Shown here: positions 42,355 to 49,688 of the stretch, piece by piece
Layout: each line of letters begins with the position of its first letter
Numbering within the stretch: the first letter of the stretch is position 1
Assembly (NCBI GenBank): GCA_035553515.1
Contig: DATNDG010000159.1
Span: forward strand, 1-49,993
Direction of reading: 5' to 3'
From: DAHUYF01 sp035553515
GTDB taxonomy: Bacteria; Pseudomonadota; Alphaproteobacteria; ATCC43930; CGMCC-115725
Length of the DNA stretch: 49,993 nt
Made by a program: the position numbers and the translations under genes
Notes under the pieces: generated by a model
What the model saw: the letters and a program-made list of their open reading frames with translations, nothing else
Told to the model about the DNA's origin: nothing
Database searches by the model: none

Positions 42355-42367
42355 CTTCCCTTATAAT
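42339..42367 (+). promoter_or_regulatory. Strong sigma70-type promoter overlapping the tRNA 3' end
   Basis: CTGACA (42339-42344, 5 of 6 for -35) is the 3' half of the tRNA T-arm plus one base. After a 17-nt spacer comes a perfect TATAAT (42362-42367). The transcript would start near 42374, about 130 nt ahead of the winged-helix gene. Confidence 0.6.
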
Positions 42368-42448
42368 TTCAAATAGTTATAGGCGCATCCTCTCGCGATT
42401 CGTGAGGCTGGGCGCGAGCCCGTCGGCCGCGCGCCCTTGGCGCTGCGC

Positions 42449-42477
42449 TTGACGCTCTCCGGCAACGAGAGTATACG
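42449..42477 (+). promoter_or_regulatory. Sigma70-type promoter of the winged-helix gene
   Basis: TTGACG (42449-42454), a 17-nt spacer and TATACG (42472-42477, 4 of 6). The start would be near 42484, followed by the ribosome-binding site GGAGG (42496-42500) and the GTG at 42506. It supports that start over the TTG at 42437, which lies upstream of this promoter. Confidence 0.65.
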
Positions 42478-42505
42478 CGTTCGCGTCGTGAACACGGAGG
42501 TGCCG

Positions 42506-43171
42506 GTGGAGCGTCGCGATGCGGCGGCCGGGGCGGAAGATTCCGGCGTGATGCTCGGGCTGTTGAGCGCGATCGAGCGCGACAGCGGCATCACGCAACG
42601 TCACATCGCGCGCGAACTCGGCATCGCGCTCGGCCTCACCAATGCCTATCTCCGCCGCTGCGCCACCAAGGGGCTGATCAAGATCCGCCAGGCGCCTCTG
42701 AACCGCTATGCCTACTACCTGACGCCGCGCGGCTTTGCCGAGAAGAGCCGGCTCACCGCCGTCTACCTCACGTATTCGCTCGATTTCTTCCGCCGCGCGC
42801 GTCGCGACTGCGCCGCGGTGCTCGCCGCTTGCGATGCGCGAGGCTGGCGACGGCTCGTCCTTGTGGGCACCGGCGACCTTGCCGAGATTGCGGTGCTGAG
42901 CGCCACCGAAACCGGCGTCGAGATCGTGGCGATCATCGGCGGCGAGGGAGAGCGCTGCGCCGGGCGCCCGGTGGTGCGCGAGCTCTCCTCGGTCGGAGGC
43001 GCGGCGCTCGACGCGCTCATCGTCACCGACACGAGCGCGCCGCAGGCCCGCTTCGAAGAGATGTTGGCCGCGGCGGCGGAGCGCAGCCTTCCGGCGGAAC
43101 GCGTGCTGGCGCCGGAGCTGCTGCGCATCTCCGCGCGGCCGCGCCGCAACGGCAAGGGCGGTGCGTCATGA
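42506..43171 (+). CDS. Winged-helix regulator with Rossmann-like C-terminal domain
   Basis: Encodes 221 residues. The N-terminal helix-turn-helix covers about 10-75 (GLLSAIERDSGITQRHIARELGIALGLTNAYLRRCATKGLIKI, wing APLNRYAYYLTPRG). The C-terminal half has a nucleotide-binding-like fold: LVLVGTGDLAEIAVLSA, IVAIIGGEG, LDALIVTDTSAP. This architecture is found beside NusG-like genes at polysaccharide loci. GGAGG 5 nt before GTG 42506 and the promoter at 42449 define the start. Overlaps the NusG-like gene by 4 nt. Confidence 0.78.
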   Translation: MERRDAAAGAEDSGVMLGLLSAIERDSGITQRHIARELGIALGLTNAYLRRCATKGLIKIRQAPLNRYAYYLTPRGFAEKSRLTAVYLTYSLDFFRRARRDCAAVLAACDARGWRRLVLVGTGDLAEIAVLSATETGVEIVAIIGGEGERCAGRPVVRELSSVGGAALDALIVTDTSAPQARFEEMLAAAAERSLPAERVLAPELLRISARPRRNGKGGAS

Positions 43172-43668
43172 TCGCCTGGTACGTCGCCTATACGCAGCCC
43201 AATGGCGAGGCGAGGGCGGTCGAGCATCTCGTCCGTCAGGGCTACGCGACATACCTGCCGCGCTACCGCAGGATCATCCGGCATGCGCGTCGCCAGGCGC
43301 CGATGCTGCGGCCGCTCTTTCCGCGCTATCTCTTCGTCGGCATCGATCGCGAGGCTCAGCCCTGGCGGCCCATCCGCTCGACCTGCGGGGTTGTCGGGCT
43401 GGTGACCGCCGGCGACGAGCCGGTACCGATCGGCAGCGAGATCGTCGAGGGCCTGCGCCGCCAGGAGAAGGACGGCGCGTTCGACCTGCCTTCGCCGGTG
43501 CAGCGTCTCAGGGCCGGGGATCCCGTGCGGCTCACCGAAGGCCCCTTCGCCGACCTCGTCGGTCGGCTGCTTGGCATGGCCGACCATGAGCGCGTCTTCG
43601 TTCTGCTCGAGCTGCTCGGCCGAAGCGTCCGCACCGCGGTGCCGCTTCACGCCGTCGAGGCTGCCTGA
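43168..43668 (+). CDS. NusG/RfaH-family specialised transcription antiterminator
   Basis: Encodes 166 residues. The NGN domain covers about 1-100: AWYVAYTQPNGEARAVEHLVRQGYATYLPRYRRIIRHARR, PMLRPLFPRYLFVGID and PIRSTCGVVGLVT. A C-terminal KOW-type domain has AGDPVRLTEGPFADLVGRLLGM. The short N-terminus and the PLFPRYLFV segment are typical of RfaH-like paralogues, not of housekeeping NusG. These load on RNA polymerase at long surface-polysaccharide operons. None is in this window, so the target lies elsewhere. Confidence 0.9.
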   Translation: MIAWYVAYTQPNGEARAVEHLVRQGYATYLPRYRRIIRHARRQAPMLRPLFPRYLFVGIDREAQPWRPIRSTCGVVGLVTAGDEPVPIGSEIVEGLRRQEKDGAFDLPSPVQRLRAGDPVRLTEGPFADLVGRLLGMADHERVFVLLELLGRSVRTAVPLHAVEAA

Positions 43669-43701
43669 CGCCAGCGAGACCGCGCCAATTTATTAACTTA
43701 A

Positions 43702-44010
43702 TCAGTCTGTTGCAAGCTCTTCTTCAACCGAAATAGGAGCTGCCGCGGCGGGCGCCTTCGAGCGTCCCAGCGCGGCCTTGCGGCCCGCCTCGGTGAGCTT
43801 GCAAACCAGCCAGTCGGGCTTGATCGGGTTGGCAAACCAGGGTTCGGCCCAGCCCTGCTCGATGCAGGCTTGGATGGTGCGGGGATCGATCTGCTGGCCT
43901 TGGCGGTCGAACAGCGGCAGCTTGCCGCCGGGCTGGTCGAGGCCACGCTTCAGCCAGGCGCGCTGCACCGGGCTCGGCACCGGCTTGCGGGTGACGCGGA
44001 ACTCGCTCAT
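43702..44010 (-). CDS. Conserved small protein of unknown function
   Basis: Encodes 102 residues. Begins MSEFRVTRKPVPSPVQRAWLKRGLDQPGGKLPLFDRQGQQID and has a central segment WAEPWFANPIKPDWLVCKLTEAGRKAAL resembling a wing of a winged-helix. An acidic tail closes it. GGGAGG stands 6 nt before the ATG. No signal or membrane segment. I do not recognise the family. Convergent with the NusG-like gene (33 nt apart). Confidence 0.75.
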   Translation of the reverse strand: MSEFRVTRKPVPSPVQRAWLKRGLDQPGGKLPLFDRQGQQIDPRTIQACIEQGWAEPWFANPIKPDWLVCKLTEAGRKAALGRSKAPAAAAPISVEEELATD

Positions 44011-44217
44011 CTCGGGCCTCCCTTCCCTCGACTTCGCGTTGCCCGGATGCTAACCCGGATTTCTCACAGGGTCACGTGCAACCCGGAGGGACGGCGGTCC
44101 TTGGCGCCAGGAATAGCGTCGCCGGGCCGCTCACGATGCTGGCATCGCCGCGCGTCCCCGGTTCCTACCCTGGCGCGCCGGTGAAGCAAGGCCATCGTTA
44201 AGAAGTCGGAGGCTCTG

Positions 44218-44574
44218 ATGGCGGTATTCTTCGTCTACGCCACCGCTGGCGATGCCGTCGAGGCGCAGCGTATCGGGCGCGCCGCGGTCGAGGCGCGGCT
44301 GGCCGCCTGTGCCACGGTGATCCCCGGCGCGCGCTCGACCTATTGGTGGGAGGGCGAGGTGCAGGAATCACCCGAGGCGGTGCTCATCCTCAAGACCACC
44401 GAGGCGCAGCTCGAGGCGCTGGTGCAGCGGGTGAAGGAGCTTCACTCCTATGACTGTCCCTGCATCGAAGCGCTGCCGGTTCAAGCGGGATATCCGCCCT
44501 TCCTCGATTGGGTTGCGCGGGAAACGCAGGGGAGCCCTGCGGGGGAGAGCGACGGGTTGTCCGATCGGGGCTGA
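44218..44574 (+). CDS. cutA: CutA-family protein
   Basis: Encodes 118 residues. CutA marks: FVYATAGDAVEAQRIGRAAVEARLAACATVIPGARSTYWWEGEVQES, VLILKTTEAQLEALVQRVKELHSYDCPCIEALPV and the final aromatic YPPFLDWV. The proteins form stable cytoplasmic trimers linked to divalent-cation tolerance. The last 15 residues are a hydrophilic tail. GGAGG lies about 6 nt before the ATG. Confidence 0.93.
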   Translation: MAVFFVYATAGDAVEAQRIGRAAVEARLAACATVIPGARSTYWWEGEVQESPEAVLILKTTEAQLEALVQRVKELHSYDCPCIEALPVQAGYPPFLDWVARETQGSPAGESDGLSDRG

Positions 44575-44613
44575 CATGGCAGCCTGAGCCTTCAGACGCC
44601 GCAAGGGGCCCGC

Positions 44614-45822
44614 ATGAGCAAGAAGTCGGCCCGGCTCGCTCTCTTCTTCGCCAATGCCGGGCATGTGGTGACGCACTTACTGATGCTGCTCTACCCGACG
44701 GTGGTGCTGGCGCTGCAGGGCCGCTTCGGCCTCAGCTATGGCGAGCTGATGCTCTTGTCGCTGCCGGGCACAATCCTCTACGGCGCCGGCGCGTTGCCGG
44801 CTGGCCTGCTCGGCGACCATTGGAGCGCCGAGCGCATGATGGTGCTCTTCTATGTCGGCAGCGGGCTTGCCGCCATCGCCACCGGGCTCGCCAGCGGGCC
44901 GCTCGGCCTCGGCATCGGGCTGGGCCTGGTCGGGTTCTTCGGCTCGATCTATCACCCAGTGGGCATGGCGTGGCTGGTGCGCAACGCCGAAAATCGCGGC
45001 CGCATCCTGGGCTGGAACGGCATCTTCGGCAGCATCGGCGTCGGCATCGCGCCGGCCACCGCCGGCGTGCTCACGCATTGGATCGACTGGCGCGCCGCCT
45101 TCATCGTGCCGGGCGCGATCGCGCTGGTCATGGGTGTGGCGCTCGCCGTTTTCGTCGGCAGCGGGACCGTCGTCGCCGCCAAGACCGATCTGAAGCCGCA
45201 GCCGGAGCCGACGCGCGGCGACGCCATGCGTGCGTTCTTTGCGCTCTCGGTCACCATGCTCGCCGCCGGCATCATCTACCAGTCGATGACCCTGGTGCTG
45301 CCGAAGCTCTTCGAGCAGCGCCTCGGCGGGCTCGCCGGTGGCACCACGCTGGGCGCCGGCGGCTTCGCGAGCCTGGTCTTCGCCGAAGGCATGGTGATGC
45401 CGCTGCTCGGCGGCTGGCTCGCCGACCGCTACTCGCTCAAGTGGGTTTATGTCGTGAGCTGGGCGTTGGCGGTGCCGGTCTTCCTGATGACCGTCCACCT
45501 TTACAATCTGCCGCTCTTCGCGACCACGACAGTGATCTTCTCGCTGATGTCGATGGTGACCCCGACCGAGAACGCGCTCCTCGTGCGCTACACGCCCGGG
45601 CGGTGGCGCGCCACCGCTTTCGGCGCCAAATTCGTGCTGTCGCTCGGAGTGGCGTCGCTCGGCGTGCCGCTGGTCGCGTTCGTCTATGATCGCACCGGCG
45701 ATTTCGTCTGGCTCTTCCTGGTACTCGGCGCCTTGGCCACGCTCATCGTCGCAGCCGGGCTCTTCCTGCCGCGCGAAGGTGAGGTATCGTCCGCCGCACC
45801 CGCAGCAGCGCCTGCCGAATGA
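44614..45822 (+). CDS. MFS transporter, fosmidomycin-resistance-like
   Basis: Encodes 402 residues with about 12 predicted membrane helices. The first half holds FANAGHVVTHLLMLLYPTVVLALQGRFGLSYGELMLLS and GAGALPAGLLGDHWSAERM (the loop 2-3 G-x-L-x-D-R-type motif in the form GLLGDHWSAER). The start resembles Fsr-type exporters. It would export small drugs or metabolites by proton antiport. Coupled by ATGA overlap to the VOC gene, which suggests detoxification of one compound by modification and export (inference). Confidence 0.85.
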   Translation: MSKKSARLALFFANAGHVVTHLLMLLYPTVVLALQGRFGLSYGELMLLSLPGTILYGAGALPAGLLGDHWSAERMMVLFYVGSGLAAIATGLASGPLGLGIGLGLVGFFGSIYHPVGMAWLVRNAENRGRILGWNGIFGSIGVGIAPATAGVLTHWIDWRAAFIVPGAIALVMGVALAVFVGSGTVVAAKTDLKPQPEPTRGDAMRAFFALSVTMLAAGIIYQSMTLVLPKLFEQRLGGLAGGTTLGAGGFASLVFAEGMVMPLLGGWLADRYSLKWVYVVSWALAVPVFLMTVHLYNLPLFATTTVIFSLMSMVTPTENALLVRYTPGRWRATAFGAKFVLSLGVASLGVPLVAFVYDRTGDFVWLFLVLGALATLIVAAGLFLPREGEVSSAAPAAAPAE

Positions 45823-46211
45823 CCATCGCCATCGACCGCATCGACCATCTCGTGCTGACCGTGCGCGACCTCGACGCTGCGCTCCATTTCTATGAGCTCG
45901 TGCTCGGCGCGCGGATCGTGCCGCCGCCCTCGGGCCAGGGTCCCACCGCCATCGCTTTCGGCCGGCAGAAGATCAACCTGCACGTTGCCGGCAAAGAGTT
46001 CGAGCCGAAGGCGACGCATCCGACGGTCGGCGCCGGCGATTTCTGCCTGATCACCGATCAGCCGATCGAGACGGTGATCGCGCATCTCGAGGAATGCGGC
46101 GTGGCACCCGAGCTGGGGCCGGTTCCGCGCTTCGGTGCGCTCGGCCGCATGATGAGCGTCTATTTCCGCGATCCCGACGGGAATTTGGTCGAGGTGGCGA
46201 AGTACGAATAG
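45819..46211 (+). CDS. VOC-family protein, STM3117-like
   Basis: Encodes 130 residues. It has IDRIDHLVLTVRDLDAALHFYELVLGARIV, FGRQKINLHVAGKEFEPKATHPTVGAGDFCLIT and MMSVYFRDPDGNLVEVAKYE. The metal-type residues His10, His in INLHV and Glu in LVEVA fit a glyoxalase/bleomycin-type fold. The FEPKA-x-x-PT-x-G segment is characteristic of the STM3117 subgroup, of unknown reaction. Overlaps the transporter gene. Confidence 0.88.
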   Translation: MTIAIDRIDHLVLTVRDLDAALHFYELVLGARIVPPPSGQGPTAIAFGRQKINLHVAGKEFEPKATHPTVGAGDFCLITDQPIETVIAHLEECGVAPELGPVPRFGALGRMMSVYFRDPDGNLVEVAKYE

Positions 46212-46359
46212 CCGAGCGGCGCAAGGCTGTGCTGCGCGTGCCGAGCAGGCGCGCCTCGTCCGAAAGAACGGTCACCGCCACGAAAATCCCACAGCGCGTC
46301 ATGCGCGCTTTCTGGCAGCCTGTTTGCCATCGCAGGTTTCAAACCGCCAGGGGGTCGCG

Positions 46360-46554
46360 ATGGCAAGCTATCGCTTTTACTGCATGAGTGGAAAATCACG
46401 CGTGGATGCGGTGCGGGTTGGCGACTTCGCCGATGATGCCGGTGCAAGGATGTTGGCCGGCACGATGTTCGAAGCAACCGGCAGCGACGCGCTCGAAGTC
46501 TGGGCCGGATGGCGGCTGGTTGCGCGGTTGGAGCGCGCTCCCCTGCCGGCCTGA
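46360..46554 (+). CDS. Small conserved-type protein of unknown function
   Basis: Encodes 64 residues. Sequence pattern YRFYCMSGKSRVDAVRVGDFADDAGARMLAGTMF ... ALEVWAGWRLVARL resembles the many alphaproteobacterial proteins that open YRFYFLD-x-D-G and have an acidic-Ala helix and a W-x-G-x-R-x-V segment. AGGGGG precedes the ATG; a frame start at 46324 would put the RBS inside. Cytoplasmic; role unknown. A terminator follows after 25 nt. Confidence 0.7.
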   Translation: MASYRFYCMSGKSRVDAVRVGDFADDAGARMLAGTMFEATGSDALEVWAGWRLVARLERAPLPA

Positions 46555-46579
46555 GAGCCCGCTGCGCATCAAAGCTCTT

Positions 46580-46611
46580 GCCCCGCTCTCCCCTCGGGCG
46601 GGGCTTTTTTT
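46580..46611 (+). terminator. Intrinsic terminator after the small protein gene
   Basis: GCCCCGC (46580-46586) pairs with GCGGGGC (46598-46604) around an 11-nt loop, followed directly by seven T. It separates this + strand region from the convergent acyl-CoA synthetase. Confidence 0.92.
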
Positions 46612-46637
46612 GCGTCGCCGCTGCCGCGCGTGCGGCG

Positions 46638-48326
46638 CTATTTCAGCTCGGGAAAATCCTCTTCCCAGAATTCGAGCGCGCCGCGCCTCTGCGCATTGCG
46701 CGCTTCGGCTTCGCCCTGGCGGAGCTGCACGCGGCGGATCTTGCCCGAGATGGTCTTGGGCAGCTCGGCGAATTCGATGCGGCGCACGCGCTTGAAGGGC
46801 GAAAGGTTGTCACGCAGATGGCGGAAGATCGAAAGCGCCGTGGCGCGGTCGGGCGCGGCGCCCGCGGCCAGTGCGATGAACGCCTTGGGCACGGCAAGCC
46901 GCATCGGATCGGGCGAGGGGACGACCGCCGCCTCGGCCACCGCGGGATGCTCGATGAGCGCGCTTTCGAGCTCGAAGGGGCTGATGCGGTAATCGCTGGC
47001 TTTGAACACGTCGTCGGCGCGGCCGACATAGGTGAAGTAGCCATCCTGATCGCGCATCGCCACGTCGCCGGTGCGGTAGACCGGCCCCACGAGCGGCTGG
47101 ATCGCGCCGTCATCGGCCTGGTAGCCCTGCATGAGGCCGGTGGGGTGCGGCTCGAGCAGCAGGCAGATCTCGCCCTCCTCGGATTCCTTGCCTTCGGCGT
47201 CGAGCAGCGCCACGCGATAGCCCGGCAGCGGCCGTCCCATCGCGCCGGGCTTCACCGTCTGCCCGGGGCTGTTGCCGATCTGCGCGGTGGTCTCGGTCTG
47301 GCCGTAGCCGTCGCGGATGGTGAGCCCCCAGGCCGAGCGGACGCGCTCGATGACCTCGGGATTGAGCGGCTCGCCCGCGCCGATCAGCTCCTTCAAGCGC
47401 ATCTTCCAGCGGCCGAGGTCCTCCTGGATCAGCATGCGCCACACCGTGGGCGGCGCGCAGAAGGTGCTGACGCCTGAGCGTTCGATGGTGTCCAGCAGGA
47501 ATTTCGCGTTGAAGCGCGGCTGATTCACCATGAAGACGGTCGCACCGGCATTCCACGGCGCGAAGAAACAGCTCCAGGCATGCTTGGCCCAGCCCGGCGA
47601 GGAGATGTTGAGATGGATGTCACCGGGCTCGACGCCGAGCCAGTACATGGTCGAGAGATGACCGACGGGATAGCTCTGGTGGCTGTGCAGCACGAGCTTC
47701 GGCTTCGCCGTCGTGCCGGAGGTGAAGTAGAGGAGGAGGGGATCGCCGGCCTTGGTCTCGCCCTCGGCGGCAAACGCGGCGGACGCCGCATAGGCCTCCT
47801 CGTAGCGATGCCAGCCGGCGGCGTCGCCCGACACGGCGATCTTCGTGTAGTCGCCCGGCAGCTCGGCGAACTTCGCGGCATTGTCGGCGCTGGCGACGAC
47901 GTGGCGCACCCGTCCGCGGGCGAAACGGTCGGAGAGATCGTTGCGCGTGAGCAAGGTGGTCGCCGGCACGATCACCGCGCCCAGCTTCATCGCCGCCAGC
48001 ATGCATTCCCAGAGCGGCACGACATTGCCGAGCATGAGCAGGATGCGGTCGCCGCGCTTGACGCCAAGCGCGCGCAGATGATTGGCGGCGCGGTCGCTGC
48101 GCTCCTTGATCTCGGCGAAGCTCAGCTTGATCTCGCTGCCGCCCTCGTTGACCAGCCACAGCGCCGGCCGGTCGTTGCCGGCGGCAAGCGGATCGAAGTG
48201 ATCGAGCGCCCAGTTGAAGCGCTCGAGGCGCGGCCAGCGGAAGCCGTCATAGGCGGCCTGGTAGTCGTTGCGGTGGCGCAGCAGGAAATCCCGCGCCGCA
48301 TGGAATGCGCTGGCGTCTCCCGGCAT
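46638..48326 (-). CDS. AMP-forming acyl-CoA synthetase
   Basis: Encodes 562 residues of the ANL superfamily. The P-loop is LLYFTSGTTAKPKLVLHS, the aromatic motif DGYGQTETT, and YRTGDVAMRDQDGYFTYVGRADDVFKASDYRISPFELE spans the hinge. The C-terminal Lys lies in LPKTISGKIRRVQLR. It activates a carboxylate with ATP and CoA; the AKHAWSCFF and region around residue 240 resemble medium-chain or benzoate-type enzymes, which cannot be resolved by eye. GGGAGG lies 6 nt before the ATG, and metY ends 59 nt upstream. Confidence 0.95.
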   Translation of the reverse strand: MPGDASAFHAARDFLLRHRNDYQAAYDGFRWPRLERFNWALDHFDPLAAGNDRPALWLVNEGGSEIKLSFAEIKERSDRAANHLRALGVKRGDRILLMLGNVVPLWECMLAAMKLGAVIVPATTLLTRNDLSDRFARGRVRHVVASADNAAKFAELPGDYTKIAVSGDAAGWHRYEEAYAASAAFAAEGETKAGDPLLLYFTSGTTAKPKLVLHSHQSYPVGHLSTMYWLGVEPGDIHLNISSPGWAKHAWSCFFAPWNAGATVFMVNQPRFNAKFLLDTIERSGVSTFCAPPTVWRMLIQEDLGRWKMRLKELIGAGEPLNPEVIERVRSAWGLTIRDGYGQTETTAQIGNSPGQTVKPGAMGRPLPGYRVALLDAEGKESEEGEICLLLEPHPTGLMQGYQADDGAIQPLVGPVYRTGDVAMRDQDGYFTYVGRADDVFKASDYRISPFELESALIEHPAVAEAAVVPSPDPMRLAVPKAFIALAAGAAPDRATALSIFRHLRDNLSPFKRVRRIEFAELPKTISGKIRRVQLRQGEAEARNAQRRGALEFWEEDFPELK

Positions 48327-48385
48327 GTCTTCCTCCCTTCGCTTCGGCGCGGCGCTGCGGGCGCCCGCCGCTTATCGTTCCGCTC

Positions 48386-49687
48386 TCAGCCCGTCCGCAT
48401 GGCTTTCTCCAGCGCCTGGTCGAGATCGCCCAGGATGTCGGCGATGCTCTCGATGCCGATCGAGAGCCGCACCACGTCGGGCCCCGCGCCGGCGGCGATC
48501 TGCTGCTCCTCGGAAAGCTGGCGATGCGTGGTGGAGGCGGGATGGATGATGAGCGAGCGCGTATCGCCGACATTGGCGAGATGCGAGAAAAGCTCGACCG
48601 CCTCGACCAGCGTCACCCCCGCGGCATAGCCGCCCTTGAGGCCGAAGGTGAAGACCGAGCCGGCGCCCCGCGGCAGATATTTCCGCGCCAGCGCATGGTA
48701 CTTGCTCGAGGGCAGCCCGGCATAGGCGACCCAGGACACCGCCGGATGCCGCTCGAGATGTTCCGCCACCGCCTGGGCGTTGGCGACGTGTCGCTCCATG
48801 CGCAGCGGCAGCGTCTCGATCCCGGTGATGGTGAGGAAGGCGTTGAGCGGCGCCATGGTTGCGCCGAGATCGCGCAGCCCCACCGCGTGGCCATGCACGG
48901 TGAGCGCCAGATCGCCGAAGGTCTCGTAGAAGCGCAGACCGTGATAGGCGGGCTCGGGCTCGGTCAGCGATCTGAACTTGTCGTTCTGCGCCCAGTCGAA
49001 GCGGCCGCTGTCGACGAGGATGCCGCCCATGGCGTTGCCGTGGCCGGAAAGGAACTTGGTCGTCGAGTGGACGACGAGATCGGCGCCCCAGCGCATCGGC
49101 CGGCAGATGAAGGGCGAGGCCATGGTGTTGTCGACGATGAAGAGGAGCCCGGCCTCGTGCGCGATCTCGGCGATGCGTTCGAGATCGACGATGACGCCGG
49201 CGGGATTGGAGAGGCTCTCGACGAAGATCGCCTTGCAGCGCGGCGTGATCGCCCGCTTGAAGTTCTCGGGATCGTCGGTGTCGACGAAGATGCAGTCCCA
49301 GCCGAATTTCTTGAAGCTGAGCCCGAACTGAGTGATCGAGCCGCCATAGAGCCGGTTGGAGGCGATGAACTGGTCGCCGGGCTGCATGAAGGAGAAGAAG
49401 GCGAGGAGCTGCGCGGCATGCCCCGATGCGACAGCGATGGCGCCGCGCCCACCTTCGAGCGTCGCGACGCGCTCTTCGAGGACGGAGACGGTGGGATTGG
49501 TCAGGCGCGAGTAGATGTAGCCATAGGTCTGCAGATTGAACAGCGAGGCGGCGTGGTCGACATCGTCGAAGACATAGGCCGTCGTCTGGTAGATCGGCGT
49601 GCTGCGCGCGCCGGTGACCGGGTCGGGCGACGCGCCGGCATGGATGGCGAGCGTCTCGAAGCCGGGATTGCGCGGCGTCTCGGCCAT
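48386..49687 (-). CDS. metY: O-acetylhomoserine sulfhydrylase (MetY-type)
   Basis: Encodes 433 residues. Cys/Met-metabolism PLP family: LAIHAGASPDPVTGARSTPIYQTTAYVF at the N-terminus, IYSRLTNPTVSVLEERVATLEGG, the PLP Lys211 in VVHSTTKFLSGHGNAMGG, then SWVAYAGLPSSKYHALA and RLSIGIESIADILGDLDQAL at the end. Length and SGHGNAMGGILVDSG favour MetY over MetB or MetZ. It makes homocysteine from O-acetylhomoserine and sulfide. It starts 1 nt after the CoA-binding gene, so no riboswitch can lie between. Confidence 0.95.
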   Translation of the reverse strand: MAETPRNPGFETLAIHAGASPDPVTGARSTPIYQTTAYVFDDVDHAASLFNLQTYGYIYSRLTNPTVSVLEERVATLEGGRGAIAVASGHAAQLLAFFSFMQPGDQFIASNRLYGGSITQFGLSFKKFGWDCIFVDTDDPENFKRAITPRCKAIFVESLSNPAGVIVDLERIAEIAHEAGLLFIVDNTMASPFICRPMRWGADLVVHSTTKFLSGHGNAMGGILVDSGRFDWAQNDKFRSLTEPEPAYHGLRFYETFGDLALTVHGHAVGLRDLGATMAPLNAFLTITGIETLPLRMERHVANAQAVAEHLERHPAVSWVAYAGLPSSKYHALARKYLPRGAGSVFTFGLKGGYAAGVTLVEAVELFSHLANVGDTRSLIIHPASTTHRQLSEEQQIAAGAGPDVVRLSIGIESIADILGDLDQALEKAMRTG

Positions 49688-49688
49688 G

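Noticed and set aside
42278..42440. The tRNA-Pro 3' end as an attachment site of an integrated element
   Set aside because: No integrase, no repeat of the tRNA end and no phage or plasmid genes follow within the window.
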